The notes beneath the pieces were generated by a model that had not been told where the DNA came from, did not search any database, and worked only from the letters and a program-made list of their open reading frames with translations. From contig NZ_LMCM01000008.1 in NCBI RefSeq assembly GCF_001426245.1, positions 62,001-126,000 on the forward strand: DNA of 64,000 nucleotides, in the 5' to 3' direction. The position numbers and the translations under genes are program-made. Source of the stretch: Phycicoccus sp. Root101 (GTDB taxonomy: Bacteria; Actinomycetota; Actinomycetes; Actinomycetales; Dermatophilaceae). Shown in pieces: positions 1 through 7,892 of this stretch (position 1 is its first letter; each line of letters starts with the position of its first letter).

Positions 1-1
1 C

Positions 2-244
2 ATGTCGGTGATGATGGTCGGGCTATGGGTCCTGGTGGCTGTGGCCATCGTGGCTGTGATGCGCTGGCCATGGGGTGCACGTGACCGCACGATGGTCGCC
101 AGGACCGACAACGGTTCGGCGCCCCCGGTCGGGCACGAGGTATCCCCGGCGGCGCGAGCCCTGCTCGAGCAGCGGTTCGCCGCAGGTGACATCGACGAGA
201 CCGAGTACCGGTCCCGGCTTGCCGCCCTGATGAGCAGGGCATGA
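2..244 (+). CDS. Small membrane protein with SHOCT domain (5' end may lie outside window)
   Basis: An 80-residue protein with one hydrophobic segment at about residues 4-20 and a C-terminal SHOCT motif (about 53-76, LLEQRFAAGDIDETEYRSRL), a short helical domain often found at the ends of small membrane proteins. Its stop overlaps the start of the multicopper oxidase by four bases (ATGA), so the two are probably translated together. The start codon is the second base of the window, so an upstream start cannot be excluded. A role in copper handling is inferred only from the neighbour. Confidence 0.7.
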   Translation: MSVMMVGLWVLVAVAIVAVMRWPWGARDRTMVARTDNGSAPPVGHEVSPAARALLEQRFAAGDIDETEYRSRLAALMSRA

Positions 245-1788
245 GCCGATCGAGCACGCGACACCGGGTCGACCCCGCGTACACCGACCCGCCGTCCGTG
301 TCCTTGGCGCGACGGGCAGTACTGGCGGGGGGCGCCGGGCTGGCCGGGTTGGGAGTCCTTGCGGCGTGCGGGTCCCCGACGTCGCGGCTCGTCCGCCCGA
401 GCTCCCCCGTGGTGGGGGCAGTCGACCGTGCCCGTCGGCACACCGGTCGGACTGTGACCTCCCGACTGGTTGCGGCGCCGGGACGGGTCGACCTGGGCGG
501 ACCTGTGGTCGACACGTGGTCGTTCGGGTCGGTGCCGGGACCCGCGATCCGTGCCCGAGCAGGTGACCGCGTCGTCGTCGACCTGAGCAACGGCCTTCCG
601 GCGCCCACGACGGTGCACTGGCACGGGATTGCGCTGCGAAACGACATGGACGGCGTCCCCGACATGACGCAGGCCCCGGTCGCCCCGAACACCTCGTTCC
701 GGTACGACTTCACCGTCCCTGACCCGGGCACGTACTTCTTCCACCCACATGTCGGCGTCCAGCTCGACAGGGGCCTCTACGGCGTTCTGGTGGTGGACGA
801 CCCGGCCGAACTCGGCGCGTACGACCACGAGTGGGTCGTGGTCGTGGACGACTGGGTCGACGGCACCGGCCGCACCCCCGACCAGGTCCTGGCCTCGCTC
901 AGGGCCGCCACCGGGTCCGGCATGGGCGGCATGGGCATGGGCATGGGTGGAGGTGGCATGGGTGGTGAGTCGATGACGTCACCGTTGCTGGGTGGCGCCG
1001 GCGATGTCGCCTACCCGCACTACCTGGTCAATGGCCGCGTGCCATCGGCGCCGGTGACACTGACCGGTCGTCCCGGGGAGAGGGTCCGGGTACGCCTGGT
1101 GAACGCAGCCTCGGACACCGCGTTCCGCGTCGCGGTCGGCGGGCACCAGCTGAGCCTTACCCACGCCGACGGGTTCCCCGTGGTGCCCATGACCGGCGAC
1201 GCGGTCCTGCTCGGCATGGGTGAACGCGTCGACCTGCTGCTGCCCCTGGGCGACGGTGCGTTCCCGCTGGTGGCGTCGGCCGAGGGCAAGCAAGGCCAGG
1301 GGATGGCTGTGGTGCGCACGTCCACCGGGCCCGTGCCGACCCCGCAGGTGCGTCCGGAAGAGCTCGATGGGCGGGTCCTGACCGTCGCCGACCTGACACC
1401 AGCGGAGCCTGCGGCCATGCCTGTCCGCCGTGTGGACCGGACTCACGACGTCGTCCTGGGCGGGTCGATGAGCGGGTACGAGTGGACCGTCAACGGGCGC
1501 ACCTTCGATCGGCAACGGCCACTGGACGTGCGCCAGGGGGAACGAGTGAGGTTGCGGCTGAAGAACGCGACGATGATGTTCCACCCGGTGCACGTGCACG
1601 GCCACACCTTCGCCGTCGTGGACGGCAACGGTCGGCCCGGGGTGCGCAAGGACACGGTCATCGTGTCCCCGATGCGTACGGTCACGGTTGATCTCGACGC
1701 AACGAACCCGGGCCAGTGGATGACGCACTGCCACAACGCCTACCACGGTGAGGCCGGGATGATGACGACGCTTTCGTACCGGACCTGA
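241..1788 (+). CDS. Tat-exported multicopper oxidase (lipoprotein)
   Basis: A 515-residue multicopper oxidase, probably oxidising Cu(I) or organic substrates at the cell surface. The N-terminus has a twin-arginine motif (residues 24-25, ARRAVLAGG) followed by a lipobox ending at Cys43 (LAAC), so it should be exported folded and anchored. All four copper-binding His clusters are present: HWHG (about 126), HPH (about 168), HPVHVHGH (about 448) and HCHNAYHGEAGMM (about 496), which includes the type 1 Cys and axial Met. A Met/Gly-rich loop at about 226-244 resembles the copper-binding Met loops of CueO-type enzymes. It follows a SHOCT protein with a 4-base overlap and precedes a DUF305 lipoprotein, a common copper-resistance pairing. 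Confidence 0.93.
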   Translation: MSRSSTRHRVDPAYTDPPSVSLARRAVLAGGAGLAGLGVLAACGSPTSRLVRPSSPVVGAVDRARRHTGRTVTSRLVAAPGRVDLGGPVVDTWSFGSVPGPAIRARAGDRVVVDLSNGLPAPTTVHWHGIALRNDMDGVPDMTQAPVAPNTSFRYDFTVPDPGTYFFHPHVGVQLDRGLYGVLVVDDPAELGAYDHEWVVVVDDWVDGTGRTPDQVLASLRAATGSGMGGMGMGMGGGGMGGESMTSPLLGGAGDVAYPHYLVNGRVPSAPVTLTGRPGERVRVRLVNAASDTAFRVAVGGHQLSLTHADGFPVVPMTGDAVLLGMGERVDLLLPLGDGAFPLVASAEGKQGQGMAVVRTSTGPVPTPQVRPEELDGRVLTVADLTPAEPAAMPVRRVDRTHDVVLGGSMSGYEWTVNGRTFDRQRPLDVRQGERVRLRLKNATMMFHPVHVHGHTFAVVDGNGRPGVRKDTVIVSPMRTVTVDLDATNPGQWMTHCHNAYHGEAGMMTTLSYRT

Positions 1789-1871
1789 CGCCCCCACCCG
1801 GACAACGGTAGCCGGAGGTCGAGTGGCCCGACCACACGGGGAGGACGCCGCGGACCTGGTCCTATTGGTTC

Positions 1872-1889
1872 TTCATCGAACCTTCATCG
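1872..1889 (+). promoter_or_regulatory. Direct repeat upstream of DUF305 gene, possible response-regulator site
   Basis: TTCATCG occurs at 1872-1878 and again at 1883-1889, an 11-base period typical of sites for OmpR/PhoB-type response regulators. It lies about 120 bases before the DUF305 start, in the only sizeable gap between the two copper genes. No matching regulator gene is next to it in the window, so the binding protein is unknown. Confidence 0.4.
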
Positions 1890-2008
1890 GATACCGACCA
1901 GACCCTCAGGGGACGAACCGGACAGTGGTGCGTGAGGGTGCCGGGCCTGCGAGTCCCCCCTTACGGCTCGGCACCCGCGTCCTGCCCCCAACGCAAGGAG
2001 TTCACGCC

Positions 2009-2620
2009 GTGCGCACCACTGCTCGTGCCCTGTCCGTCACCGCTGTCCTGGCGGGCACCGTCGCCCTCAGCGCCTGCGGCGGAACCAACACTGACCACAA
2101 CGGCATGACCGGGATGGGGAGTGCGAGCTCGAGTGCAACGTCCGCGGCCAAGGTCGACCCTGCCGACGTGATGTTCGCCCAGTCGATGGTGCCGCACCAC
2201 CAGCAAGCCGTCGAGATGGCGAACCTGGCCCTGACCCGGGCCTCCTCGGCCGACGTCAAGGCTCTCGCCACCAAGATCAAGGCCGCTCAGGACCCCGAGA
2301 TCGCCACCATGGACGGATGGCTGGGCACGTGGGGTGCACCCACCGGCTCCGCGGACATGAACGGTATGGCCGGCATGGACCACGGAAGTGACGGCATGAT
2401 GAGCCAGGTCGACATGACCAAGCTGAGCCAGGCGTCCGGCGCCCAGTTCGACCGGATGTGGCTGACGATGATGATCGCCCACCACCAAGGGGCTCTCACC
2501 ATGGCCAAGGACGTCCTGACCACCACGAAAGACCCGCGAGTGCGCGTCCTTGCTCAGAGCATCGTCGACGGTCAGACGAAGGAAATCACCACGATGAATG
2601 GGCTGCTCTCGGGGAGCTGA
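2009..2620 (+). CDS. DUF305 family lipoprotein
   Basis: A 203-residue secreted protein with a signal peptide and lipobox ending at Cys23 (LSAC). It carries two copies of the DUF305 ferritin-like signature, MVPHHQQAVEM near residue 59 and MIAHHQGALTM near residue 155, joined by a Met/His-rich linker (about 112-130). DUF305 proteins are often found with copper oxidases and copper exporters, and the His/Met content fits metal binding; the biochemical role is not settled. The GTG start at 2009 is preceded by AAGGAG at 1995-2000 and gives the full signal peptide; longer upstream readings have no ribosome site. Confidence 0.85.
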   Translation: MRTTARALSVTAVLAGTVALSACGGTNTDHNGMTGMGSASSSATSAAKVDPADVMFAQSMVPHHQQAVEMANLALTRASSADVKALATKIKAAQDPEIATMDGWLGTWGAPTGSADMNGMAGMDHGSDGMMSQVDMTKLSQASGAQFDRMWLTMMIAHHQGALTMAKDVLTTTKDPRVRVLAQSIVDGQTKEITTMNGLLSGS

Positions 2621-2675
2621 ACGTCAGGGTCCGCCTCGCAGGGTACGTGACGTGAGCTCGCCCGGTCAGGGTTCC

Positions 2676-3077
2676 TCAGCGGGGTGATGGGTCAGCGTCA
2701 GAAGGGGCCGAGGTGCCAGCACCAAGGGCATGCCGGTGCGTGCCCTCCGAGCCGAGGTCGGAATCGGCGTGCTCCGCATGGGACAGCGCCTCAGCCAACA
2801 AGGCGTGCACATGGGTGTTGGCGGTCGTGTAGTAGATGAACGTTCCTTCCCGGCGTCCCCGCACCAAGCCAGCCAGTCGCAGCTTGGCCAGGTGCTGACT
2901 CACCGAGGTCGGCGTGACCCCGGCAAGCTCGGCGAGGCAGGTCACTGATGACTCGCCTTGCATCAGTGCCCACAGCAGCTTGATCCGCGTCGGGTCGGCC
3001 AGCATCCGGAAGGTCTCCGCGGCGAGCTGGGCCTGGTCGTCATGCGGCATGGACAGGGCGGGGAGGTCGTCGTGCAC
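2676..3077 (-). CDS. ArsR/SmtB family metal-sensing repressor
   Basis: A 133-residue winged-helix repressor. The DNA-recognition part reads LAELAGVTPTSVSQHLAKLR (about residues 48-67), followed by the wing EGTFIYY. The last helix (THVHALLAEALSHAEH) has the His spacing of the alpha-5 metal site used by Zn/Ni/Co sensors of the SmtB/CzrA/NmtR group. The C-terminus adds a His-containing tail. It is divergent from a cation diffusion facilitator and the gap holds a perfect palindrome, so it most likely represses that exporter until metal binds. It starts with GTG. The exact metal cannot be read from sequence. Confidence 0.88.
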   Translation of the reverse strand: MHDDLPALSMPHDDQAQLAAETFRMLADPTRIKLLWALMQGESSVTCLAELAGVTPTSVSQHLAKLRLAGLVRGRREGTFIYYTTANTHVHALLAEALSHAEHADSDLGSEGTHRHALGAGTSAPSDADPSPR

Positions 3078-3093
3078 ACTGCAAACCCTACCG

Positions 3094-3125
3094 CCTGCAT
3101 ACCTTCACAGGTATGCAGGTATGAT
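3094..3125. promoter_or_regulatory. Palindromic operator and -10 of the CDF transporter
   Basis: CCTGCATACCT at 3094-3104 is mirrored perfectly by AGGTATGCAGG at 3109-3119, separated by 4 bases. This matches the usual architecture of ArsR/SmtB operators. A -10-like TATGAT at 3120-3125 abuts the right arm and ends 6 bases before the ATG at 3132, so the transporter mRNA may be leaderless and the repressor would block the promoter directly. Confidence 0.75.
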
Positions 3126-3131
3126 GGATGC

Positions 3132-4220
3132 ATGCGCTCCGAGCAGGCGAACCAGCCCCACCAGCCACACGAGATGGACGGCCTGCACGGTCGCGGCCAT
3201 GAGCACGACCAGGGCGACCACGACCACGACCACGACGGCCACAAGCACGAGCACCACGAGCACGGGTGGCTTGACCGGGTTCGCCACGCGTTCACCCCGC
3301 ACTCCCACGATGCGGCGGACTCCGTCGACGACGCGTTGGAGTCCAGCGCCCGCGGCATTCGCGCGGTGAAGGTCAGCCTTGTCGGGCTGGCCTTGACGGC
3401 TGTTCTCCAACTGCTGGTCTTTCTCGCGTCAGGGTCGGTCGCGCTACTTGCCGACACCATCCACAACTTCTCCGACGCGTTCACCGCCATCCCCCTGTGG
3501 GTGGCGTTCTGGCTCGGCCGGCGCCCACCGACGCGCAGGTACACCTACGGGTTCGGCCGCGCCGAAGACCTTGCCGGCCTGTTCGTCATCCTCATGATCG
3601 CCGCGTCCGCAGTCCTGGCCGGATGGGAGGCCATCCGCCGGCTCCTGGACCCGGCACCGGTGCACAACCTCGGCTGGGTCGCTGTCGCCGGGTTCTTGGG
3701 CTTCCTCGGCAACGAAGCCGTGGCCATCTACCGGATCCGCGAAGGTAACGCCATCGGCTCCGCCGCCCTTGTCGCAGACGGCCACCACGCCCGCACCGAC
3801 GGCCTGACCTCATTGGCGGTCCTGGTCGGTGCGGGAGGTGTTGCTGTCGGCTGGAGCTGGGCGGACCCGGTGGTGGGTCTGCTCATCACCGTCGCCATCG
3901 TCATGGTGCTTCGCACGGCGGCGCGCGAGGTGTTCCGACGCCTGATGGACGGCGTCGAACCGGACAAGGTCGAGGCCGCAGAGGACGCTCTGGTTTCCAT
4001 GCCGCACGTCACCGGAGTGCGTGACCTGCGGATGCGGTGGGTCGGGCACGAGCTCTTGGCAGATGTCACCCTCGACGTGGACGCGGACGTGAGCGCAGCG
4101 GCCGCGCACGACCTGGCGCACGAGGCACAGCAACGGATGGTCGCCGCCGTTCCTCGTCTACGACGAGCAGTCGTCCACGCCTACCCGGCGACAGTTGAGG
4201 GTGGGCAAAGCGTTCGGTAA
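3132..4220 (+). CDS. Cation diffusion facilitator metal exporter
   Basis: A 362-residue CDF family transporter exchanging Zn2+/Co2+/Cd2+ type cations for protons. Residues 1-45 form a very His/Asp-rich cytosolic tail (repeated HD pairs) likely to bind metal. About six membrane helices follow; helix 2 has HNFSD (HxxxD) and helix 5 has HARTD (HxxxD), the tetrahedral metal site of the family. The C-terminal ferredoxin-like domain (about 285-360) carries HVTGV and the HxD-type regulatory region. It is divergent from, and presumably controlled by, the SmtB-type repressor. The start at 3132 keeps the His-rich tail intact. Confidence 0.92.
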   Translation: MRSEQANQPHQPHEMDGLHGRGHEHDQGDHDHDHDGHKHEHHEHGWLDRVRHAFTPHSHDAADSVDDALESSARGIRAVKVSLVGLALTAVLQLLVFLASGSVALLADTIHNFSDAFTAIPLWVAFWLGRRPPTRRYTYGFGRAEDLAGLFVILMIAASAVLAGWEAIRRLLDPAPVHNLGWVAVAGFLGFLGNEAVAIYRIREGNAIGSAALVADGHHARTDGLTSLAVLVGAGGVAVGWSWADPVVGLLITVAIVMVLRTAAREVFRRLMDGVEPDKVEAAEDALVSMPHVTGVRDLRMRWVGHELLADVTLDVDADVSAAAAHDLAHEAQQRMVAAVPRLRRAVVHAYPATVEGGQSVR

Positions 4221-4237
4221 GTGCTAACTGACCGTTC

Positions 4238-4564
4238 GTGGTGGCTGGCCAACAGGTGGATGGGCTCAGCGCCCTCGGGGACCCCACGCGACGCGCCATC
4301 TTCGAGTGCCTGGCCGGACGGACCCGCGCCGTGGGTGAGCTGGCCGATGCCCTGCCCGTGAGCCGGCCCGCGGTCTCCTAGCACCTGAAGGTCCTCAAGG
4401 CCGCCCGCCTGGTCACCGAGCAGGCCGAAGGCACTCGCCGCATCAACCGGCTCAACCCCGAGGGTGTGGCCGCGATGCGCGACCAGCTCGACACGTTCTC
4501 GAATCGGGCCCTGACCGGGTGCGCGCGGAACACCAACGAACCGACACCGAGGGAGCAGTCATGA
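4238..4564 (+). pseudogene. ArsR-type regulator interrupted by one stop codon
   Basis: Read from GTG 4238, the frame encodes a typical ArsR family winged helix (DGLSALGDPTRRAIF, then VGELADALPVSRPAVS), then a TAG at 4379-4381, then HLKVLKAARLVTEQAEGTRR and on to TGA at 4562. The family motif is SRPAVSQHLKVLK, so the stop sits exactly where Gln (CAG) is expected; a single C-to-T change explains it. The reading frame overlaps the next gene start by ATGA, the usual pairing of ArsR regulators with AHSA1/SRPBCC genes. The product, if any, would be truncated in the recognition helix. Confidence 0.85.
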
Positions 4565-5042
4565 CCCCGAGCGCTGCGCCCGTGGTGCGCAAGAAAGTGG
4601 TGGTGGACGTCCCGGTTGAGCGGGCGTTCGCCCTGTTCACCGACGGGTTCGGCGACTTCAAGCCGCCCGAGCACAACCTGCTGGCAGTGCCCATCGCGAC
4701 GACCGTGTTCGAGCCGTGGGTCGGAGGTCACATCATCGACCGCGGCACGGACGGGTCGAGTGCCGGTGGGAACGAATCCTCACCTACGACCAGCCGAGCC
4801 GGGTCGTGTTCAGCTGGGACATCGGGCCGACCTAGCAGGTCGAGACCGACCCGGCGAAGGCCAGTGAGGTCGATGTCCAGTTCACGCCGTTGAGCGGTGG
4901 TCAGACACGTGTCGTGCTCGAGCACCGCCACATCGACCGGCACGGGCCCGGCTGGGAAGCGGTCCATGAAGGCATCGACGGCGACCAGGGCTGGCAGCTG
5001 TATCTGGACCGGTATGCCGCCATCACCAACGGGGCGTCCTGA
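4561..5042 (+). pseudogene. AHSA1/SRPBCC family gene with frameshift and nonsense codon
   Basis: Residues from 4561 read KKVVVDVPVERAFALFTDGF and VFEPWVGGHIIDRGTDGS, a standard AHSA1-like N-terminus. Near 4755 the homologous reading jumps to another frame (CRWERILTYDQPSRVVFSWD), then meets TAG near 4833 at a position that is Trp in relatives, and continues as VETDPAKASEVDVQFTP to GWQLYLDRYAAITNGAS before TGA at 5040-5042. At least one indel and one nonsense mutation therefore inactivate it. It follows the broken ArsR gene and overlaps the next broken gene (TGATG). Confidence 0.85.
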
Positions 5043-5579
5043 TGGCACCGGTCGCCGTGAGCATGGACGTCAACCGCGCCGCTGTGGACGTGTTCGCCTA
5101 CGCCACCGCCAACCGGCCGTCCTGATGCCACCGGTCACCGTCCGCACCTACGCCGCCACACAGCGAACCTGTTGGCGTACGCGGCCAAAGCCACCCGCTT
5201 CAGCCAGTGGTGGAGCGGAGTCGTCGACGGACGTATCACCACGAGTGGCGTCCGCAAGGTTGGAGACTGGCACCGGTGCCTGACGTCGCGCCGCATCGGC
5301 GGCGCCGTCTGTCCCTACGACTCCAACGACACCCGGAGCTACCGCTGCGGCGGTGGTTGGGTGCAGGCCCTCCACGGACCCATCCGCGTCTGGTGGACCT
5401 CATCGTCGAGCTTCTCGATGATGCCCGCTCACGGGTGACCACCACCGTCGACTTCGAAGGCCGCGGCGGCGGCAATGTTCTCGTCCATCATGGTGCGCCA
5501 CCAAGCCGCGAAGAAAACGCTGGCCAAGCTCGCGGCGTTGAAGGCACGCCTGGAAGTGCGGGGCGTACGACTGACCTAG
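5042..5579 (+). pseudogene. SRPBCC (polyketide cyclase-like) gene, heavily fragmented
   Basis: Pieces of one SRPBCC-family protein can be followed across frames: VSMDVNRAAVDVFAYATA at 5060-5110, TRFSQWWSGVVDGR near 5190-5235, LTSRRIGGAV near 5280-5312, DDARSRVTTTVDFEGRGGG near 5420-5475 and KTLAKLAALKARLEVRG near 5515-5565, ending at TAG 5577-5579. Several indels are needed. An imperfect 23-base direct repeat (5036-5058 and 5119-5141) around the first fragment suggests a local duplication. It is non-functional. Confidence 0.75.
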
Positions 5580-5664
5580 CACCGGCGCGCGCCCCCCTCG
5601 ATGTCTTGCTGGAGGGTTGCCACGTGCGGCTGCGCGCAGGCCGTACACAGCGGGGGTCTGACGA

Positions 5665-6066
5665 CTACTTCGCGGTGGCGAGGATGTGGCAGATGTCGTC
5701 GTCGGCGCAGTCTGCGGGGTCGAGGGCCTGGCTGCGCCCGAGGAGCCTTTCGAGCTCGGCTTGCAGAGCAGCGAGGTGGCGGATACGGGCCCGGACGTCG
5801 GTGAGCTTGGTGTCGATGAGGCTTCCGACGTGCGCGCAGGGAGCGGTCCCGTCGTCGCGAATCTCGATGATGCTGCGGATCTCGGCCAGGGTGAGCCCGG
5901 CCTCCTGAGCTACGCGGATGAAGCGCAAACGGACCAGCATCGAGTCGTCGTAGACGCGGTACCCGTTGGCGCCGCGGTCAGCGTCTGGCAACAACCCTTT
6001 GCGCTCGTACAGTCGGACGGTCTGGGCGCTCACCCCAGCGGCGTCGGCAAGCTCACCGATCAACAC
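5665..6066 (-). CDS. MerR family metal-responsive regulator
   Basis: A 133-residue MerR regulator: N-terminal winged helix (LIGELADAAGVSAQTVRLYE, residues 2-21, then the wing NGYRVYDD), a long dimerisation helix, and a short metal-binding tail. Cys residues occur in APCAHV (about 77) and in DCADDDICH (about 119 and 125), the region that binds metal in MerR/ZntR/PbrR proteins; the Cys spacing is shorter than in MerR or CueR, so the metal is uncertain. It starts with GTG and is divergent from the thioredoxin-like/flavoprotein pair, whose promoter has the long spacer expected for MerR control. Confidence 0.88.
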   Translation of the reverse strand: MLIGELADAAGVSAQTVRLYERKGLLPDADRGANGYRVYDDSMLVRLRFIRVAQEAGLTLAEIRSIIEIRDDGTAPCAHVGSLIDTKLTDVRARIRHLAALQAELERLLGRSQALDPADCADDDICHILATAK

Positions 6067-6086
6067 GTCTGCTCACCCCGCTCCTC

Positions 6087-6118
6087 TTGACCTTCTACCA
6101 CGGTACAACGTCTACGGT
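6087..6118 (+). promoter_or_regulatory. MerR-type promoter with 20-base spacer
   Basis: TTGACC (6087-6092) and TACGGT (6113-6118) are separated by 20 bases instead of 17. Over-long spacers are the mark of promoters activated by MerR proteins through DNA untwisting. GACC and GGTC mark an imperfect dyad across the spacer. The -10 lies only 7 bases before the ATG at 6126, so the transcript is probably leaderless. Confidence 0.65.
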
Positions 6119-6125
6119 CGCAGGC

Positions 6126-6428
6126 ATGGACGTCTCCTTGCTGTACTTCGATGACTGCCCGAACTGGACGCTGGCCCATGAGCGGCTAGCCGCCATCGCG
6201 GCGCAGCGCCCCGACATGGTGCTGACGCTGCACCGTGTGGAAACGGTCGAGGAAGCCGAAAGGGTCGGGTTCCACGGGTCGCCGAGCATTCTGGTCGACG
6301 GCGTCGACGTGTTCGCCGAACCAGGCGCCGGGGTGGGGTTGTCGTGCCGGGTCTTCCGCACACCAGACGGCCTGGCCGGCGCACCCACCATGGACCAACT
6401 GAAGGCCAAGCTCGGAGCCGGGGCGTGA
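6126..6428 (+). CDS. Thioredoxin-fold protein of a MerR-controlled cluster
   Basis: A 100-residue protein starting MDVSLLYFDDCPNW, with a thioredoxin-like fold ending in FHGSPSILVDGVDVF (cis-Pro region) and GLSCRVF. Actinobacterial relatives are often labelled thioredoxin family or alkylmercury-lyase-like and sit beside MerR regulators. It has a single Cys at the CP position and another at about residue 75, not a CxxC. The ATG at 6126 fits the promoter and the family N-terminus. Its stop overlaps the next start (TGATG), so it is co-translated with the flavoprotein reductase. The substrate is unknown. Confidence 0.78.
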   Translation: MDVSLLYFDDCPNWTLAHERLAAIAAQRPDMVLTLHRVETVEEAERVGFHGSPSILVDGVDVFAEPGAGVGLSCRVFRTPDGLAGAPTMDQLKAKLGAGA

Positions 6429-7780
6429 TGCCGGGCCGCTACGACCTGATCGTGGTCGGGGCCGGCATGGCCGGGGTGGCCGCGGCGAACAAGTGCGCCT
6501 CGGCCGGGTGGAAGGTCGCCATCGTTGACGCGTTGCCGTACGGCGGCACGTGCGCGCTGCGCGGCTGCGACCCCAAGAAGATCCTGCGGCGAGGTGCCGA
6601 GATTGTCGACAGCGCGGCACTGATGCGCGGCAAAGGCATCGACGAGGCCGGCCTGGCCATCAACTGGACCGATCTCATCAAGCACAAGCGCGGGTTCACC
6701 GACCCTACCCCGGGAAGTATCGAAGGCACCCTGGTCGGCAATGGCGTCGACACCCTGCACGGGCGCGCCCGGTTCAACGGCCCCACCACCATCGCCGTCG
6801 ACGGCAGCTCCTACGAGGCGGCGCACTTCCTGGTCGTCACCGGCGCCCGGCCCCAGCCGCTGACCTTCGCCGGCCACGAGCACCTGGTCGACAGCACCGG
6901 GTTCATGGACCTGCCCGAGCTGCCGGAACGGATCTTGTTCGTCGGTGGCGGGTTCATCTCCTTCGAGTTCGCGCACATAGCGGCACGCGCAGGCAGCAGC
7001 CCCGTCATCCTGGACCAGGGGTCGCGGCCGCTGAAGGCGTTCGACCCCGACCTCGTCGAGCTCCTCGTCACCCGTGGCACCGCCGCCGGCATCGACCTGT
7101 GGCGGGACACCACCGTCACCGCGGTCGAACCGTCGGGCTCCGCGTACCGGGTCAGTGTGGAACGGGACGGTCAACCTGACGTGGCCGAGTTCGACCTCGT
7201 CGTGCACGGCGCGGGCCGCATCCCGGACCTGGCCGGCCTCGACCTGGACGCCGCCGGCGTCGACTGGGACGAGAACGGTGTCCAGGTGGCACCGCACCTG
7301 CAAAGCACCAGCAACCCGGCCGTGTACGCCGCCGGGGACTCGGCAAACACGCCCGGGATGCCGCTGACCCCGGTCGCCGTATTCGAAGGCAAGGTCGCCG
7401 ACTCCAACCTGCTCAAAGGGACCACGACCGTCCCCGACTACACCGGCGTCCCCACCGTGGTCTTTACCATTCCCGAACTGACCCGGGTCGGGATGCTCGA
7501 ACAGGACGCCCGCGACCGCGGCCTTGACGTCGACGTCCGCCACCACGACACCAGCGGCTGGTACTCCAACTACCGCATCGGGGAGACCACCGCAGCCACG
7601 AAAATCCTCATCGACCGGACCAACGACCGCATCGTTGGGGCGCACCTGCTCGGCCCCGGCTACGGCGAGCTCGTCAACGTTCTCAGCCTCGCCATGAAGC
7701 TCGGACTGACCACCCGCCAGCTGAAGTCGATGACCGCCGCCTACCCGACCGTCGGATCAGACCTCGGCTCTCTGCTCTGA
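6428..7780 (+). CDS. MerA-like pyridine nucleotide-disulfide oxidoreductase
   Basis: A 450-residue FAD/NAD(P)H disulfide oxidoreductase. It has the FAD motif GAGMAGVAAA (about 11-20), the redox-active disulfide in GGTCALRGCDPKK (about 38-50), an NAD(P)H motif VGGGFISFEFA (about 174) and the second FAD motif VYAAGDSA (about 299). It ends AAYPTVGSD: the catalytic HP dyad of glutathione reductase is Tyr-Pro here, as in MerA relatives. It lacks both the N-terminal HMA domain and the C-terminal vicinal Cys pair of true mercuric reductase, so Hg(II) reduction is doubtful. It is coupled to the thioredoxin-like gene by a one-base overlap. Confidence 0.88.
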   Translation: MPGRYDLIVVGAGMAGVAAANKCASAGWKVAIVDALPYGGTCALRGCDPKKILRRGAEIVDSAALMRGKGIDEAGLAINWTDLIKHKRGFTDPTPGSIEGTLVGNGVDTLHGRARFNGPTTIAVDGSSYEAAHFLVVTGARPQPLTFAGHEHLVDSTGFMDLPELPERILFVGGGFISFEFAHIAARAGSSPVILDQGSRPLKAFDPDLVELLVTRGTAAGIDLWRDTTVTAVEPSGSAYRVSVERDGQPDVAEFDLVVHGAGRIPDLAGLDLDAAGVDWDENGVQVAPHLQSTSNPAVYAAGDSANTPGMPLTPVAVFEGKVADSNLLKGTTTVPDYTGVPTVVFTIPELTRVGMLEQDARDRGLDVDVRHHDTSGWYSNYRIGETTAATKILIDRTNDRIVGAHLLGPGYGELVNVLSLAMKLGLTTRQLKSMTAAYPTVGSDLGSLL

Positions 7781-7892
7781 TACCTGCAGCTCTGACACCT
7801 GCACGGCCAGCAGACCAAGACGCCTGGGACCCGCCCCAGACGGGTCCGGGGCGACTCTGGTCACCGGCGCGCTTCGGGGGGACGATGGGGTC

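Noticed and set aside
4378-4382. Functional stop-codon readthrough or recoding in the ArsR gene
   Set aside because: The adjacent genes also carry frameshifts and another stop, so general decay is the simpler explanation; kept only as a remark.
6428-7780. True mercuric reductase
   Set aside because: The HMA domain and the C-terminal vicinal Cys pair needed to deliver Hg(II) are absent.
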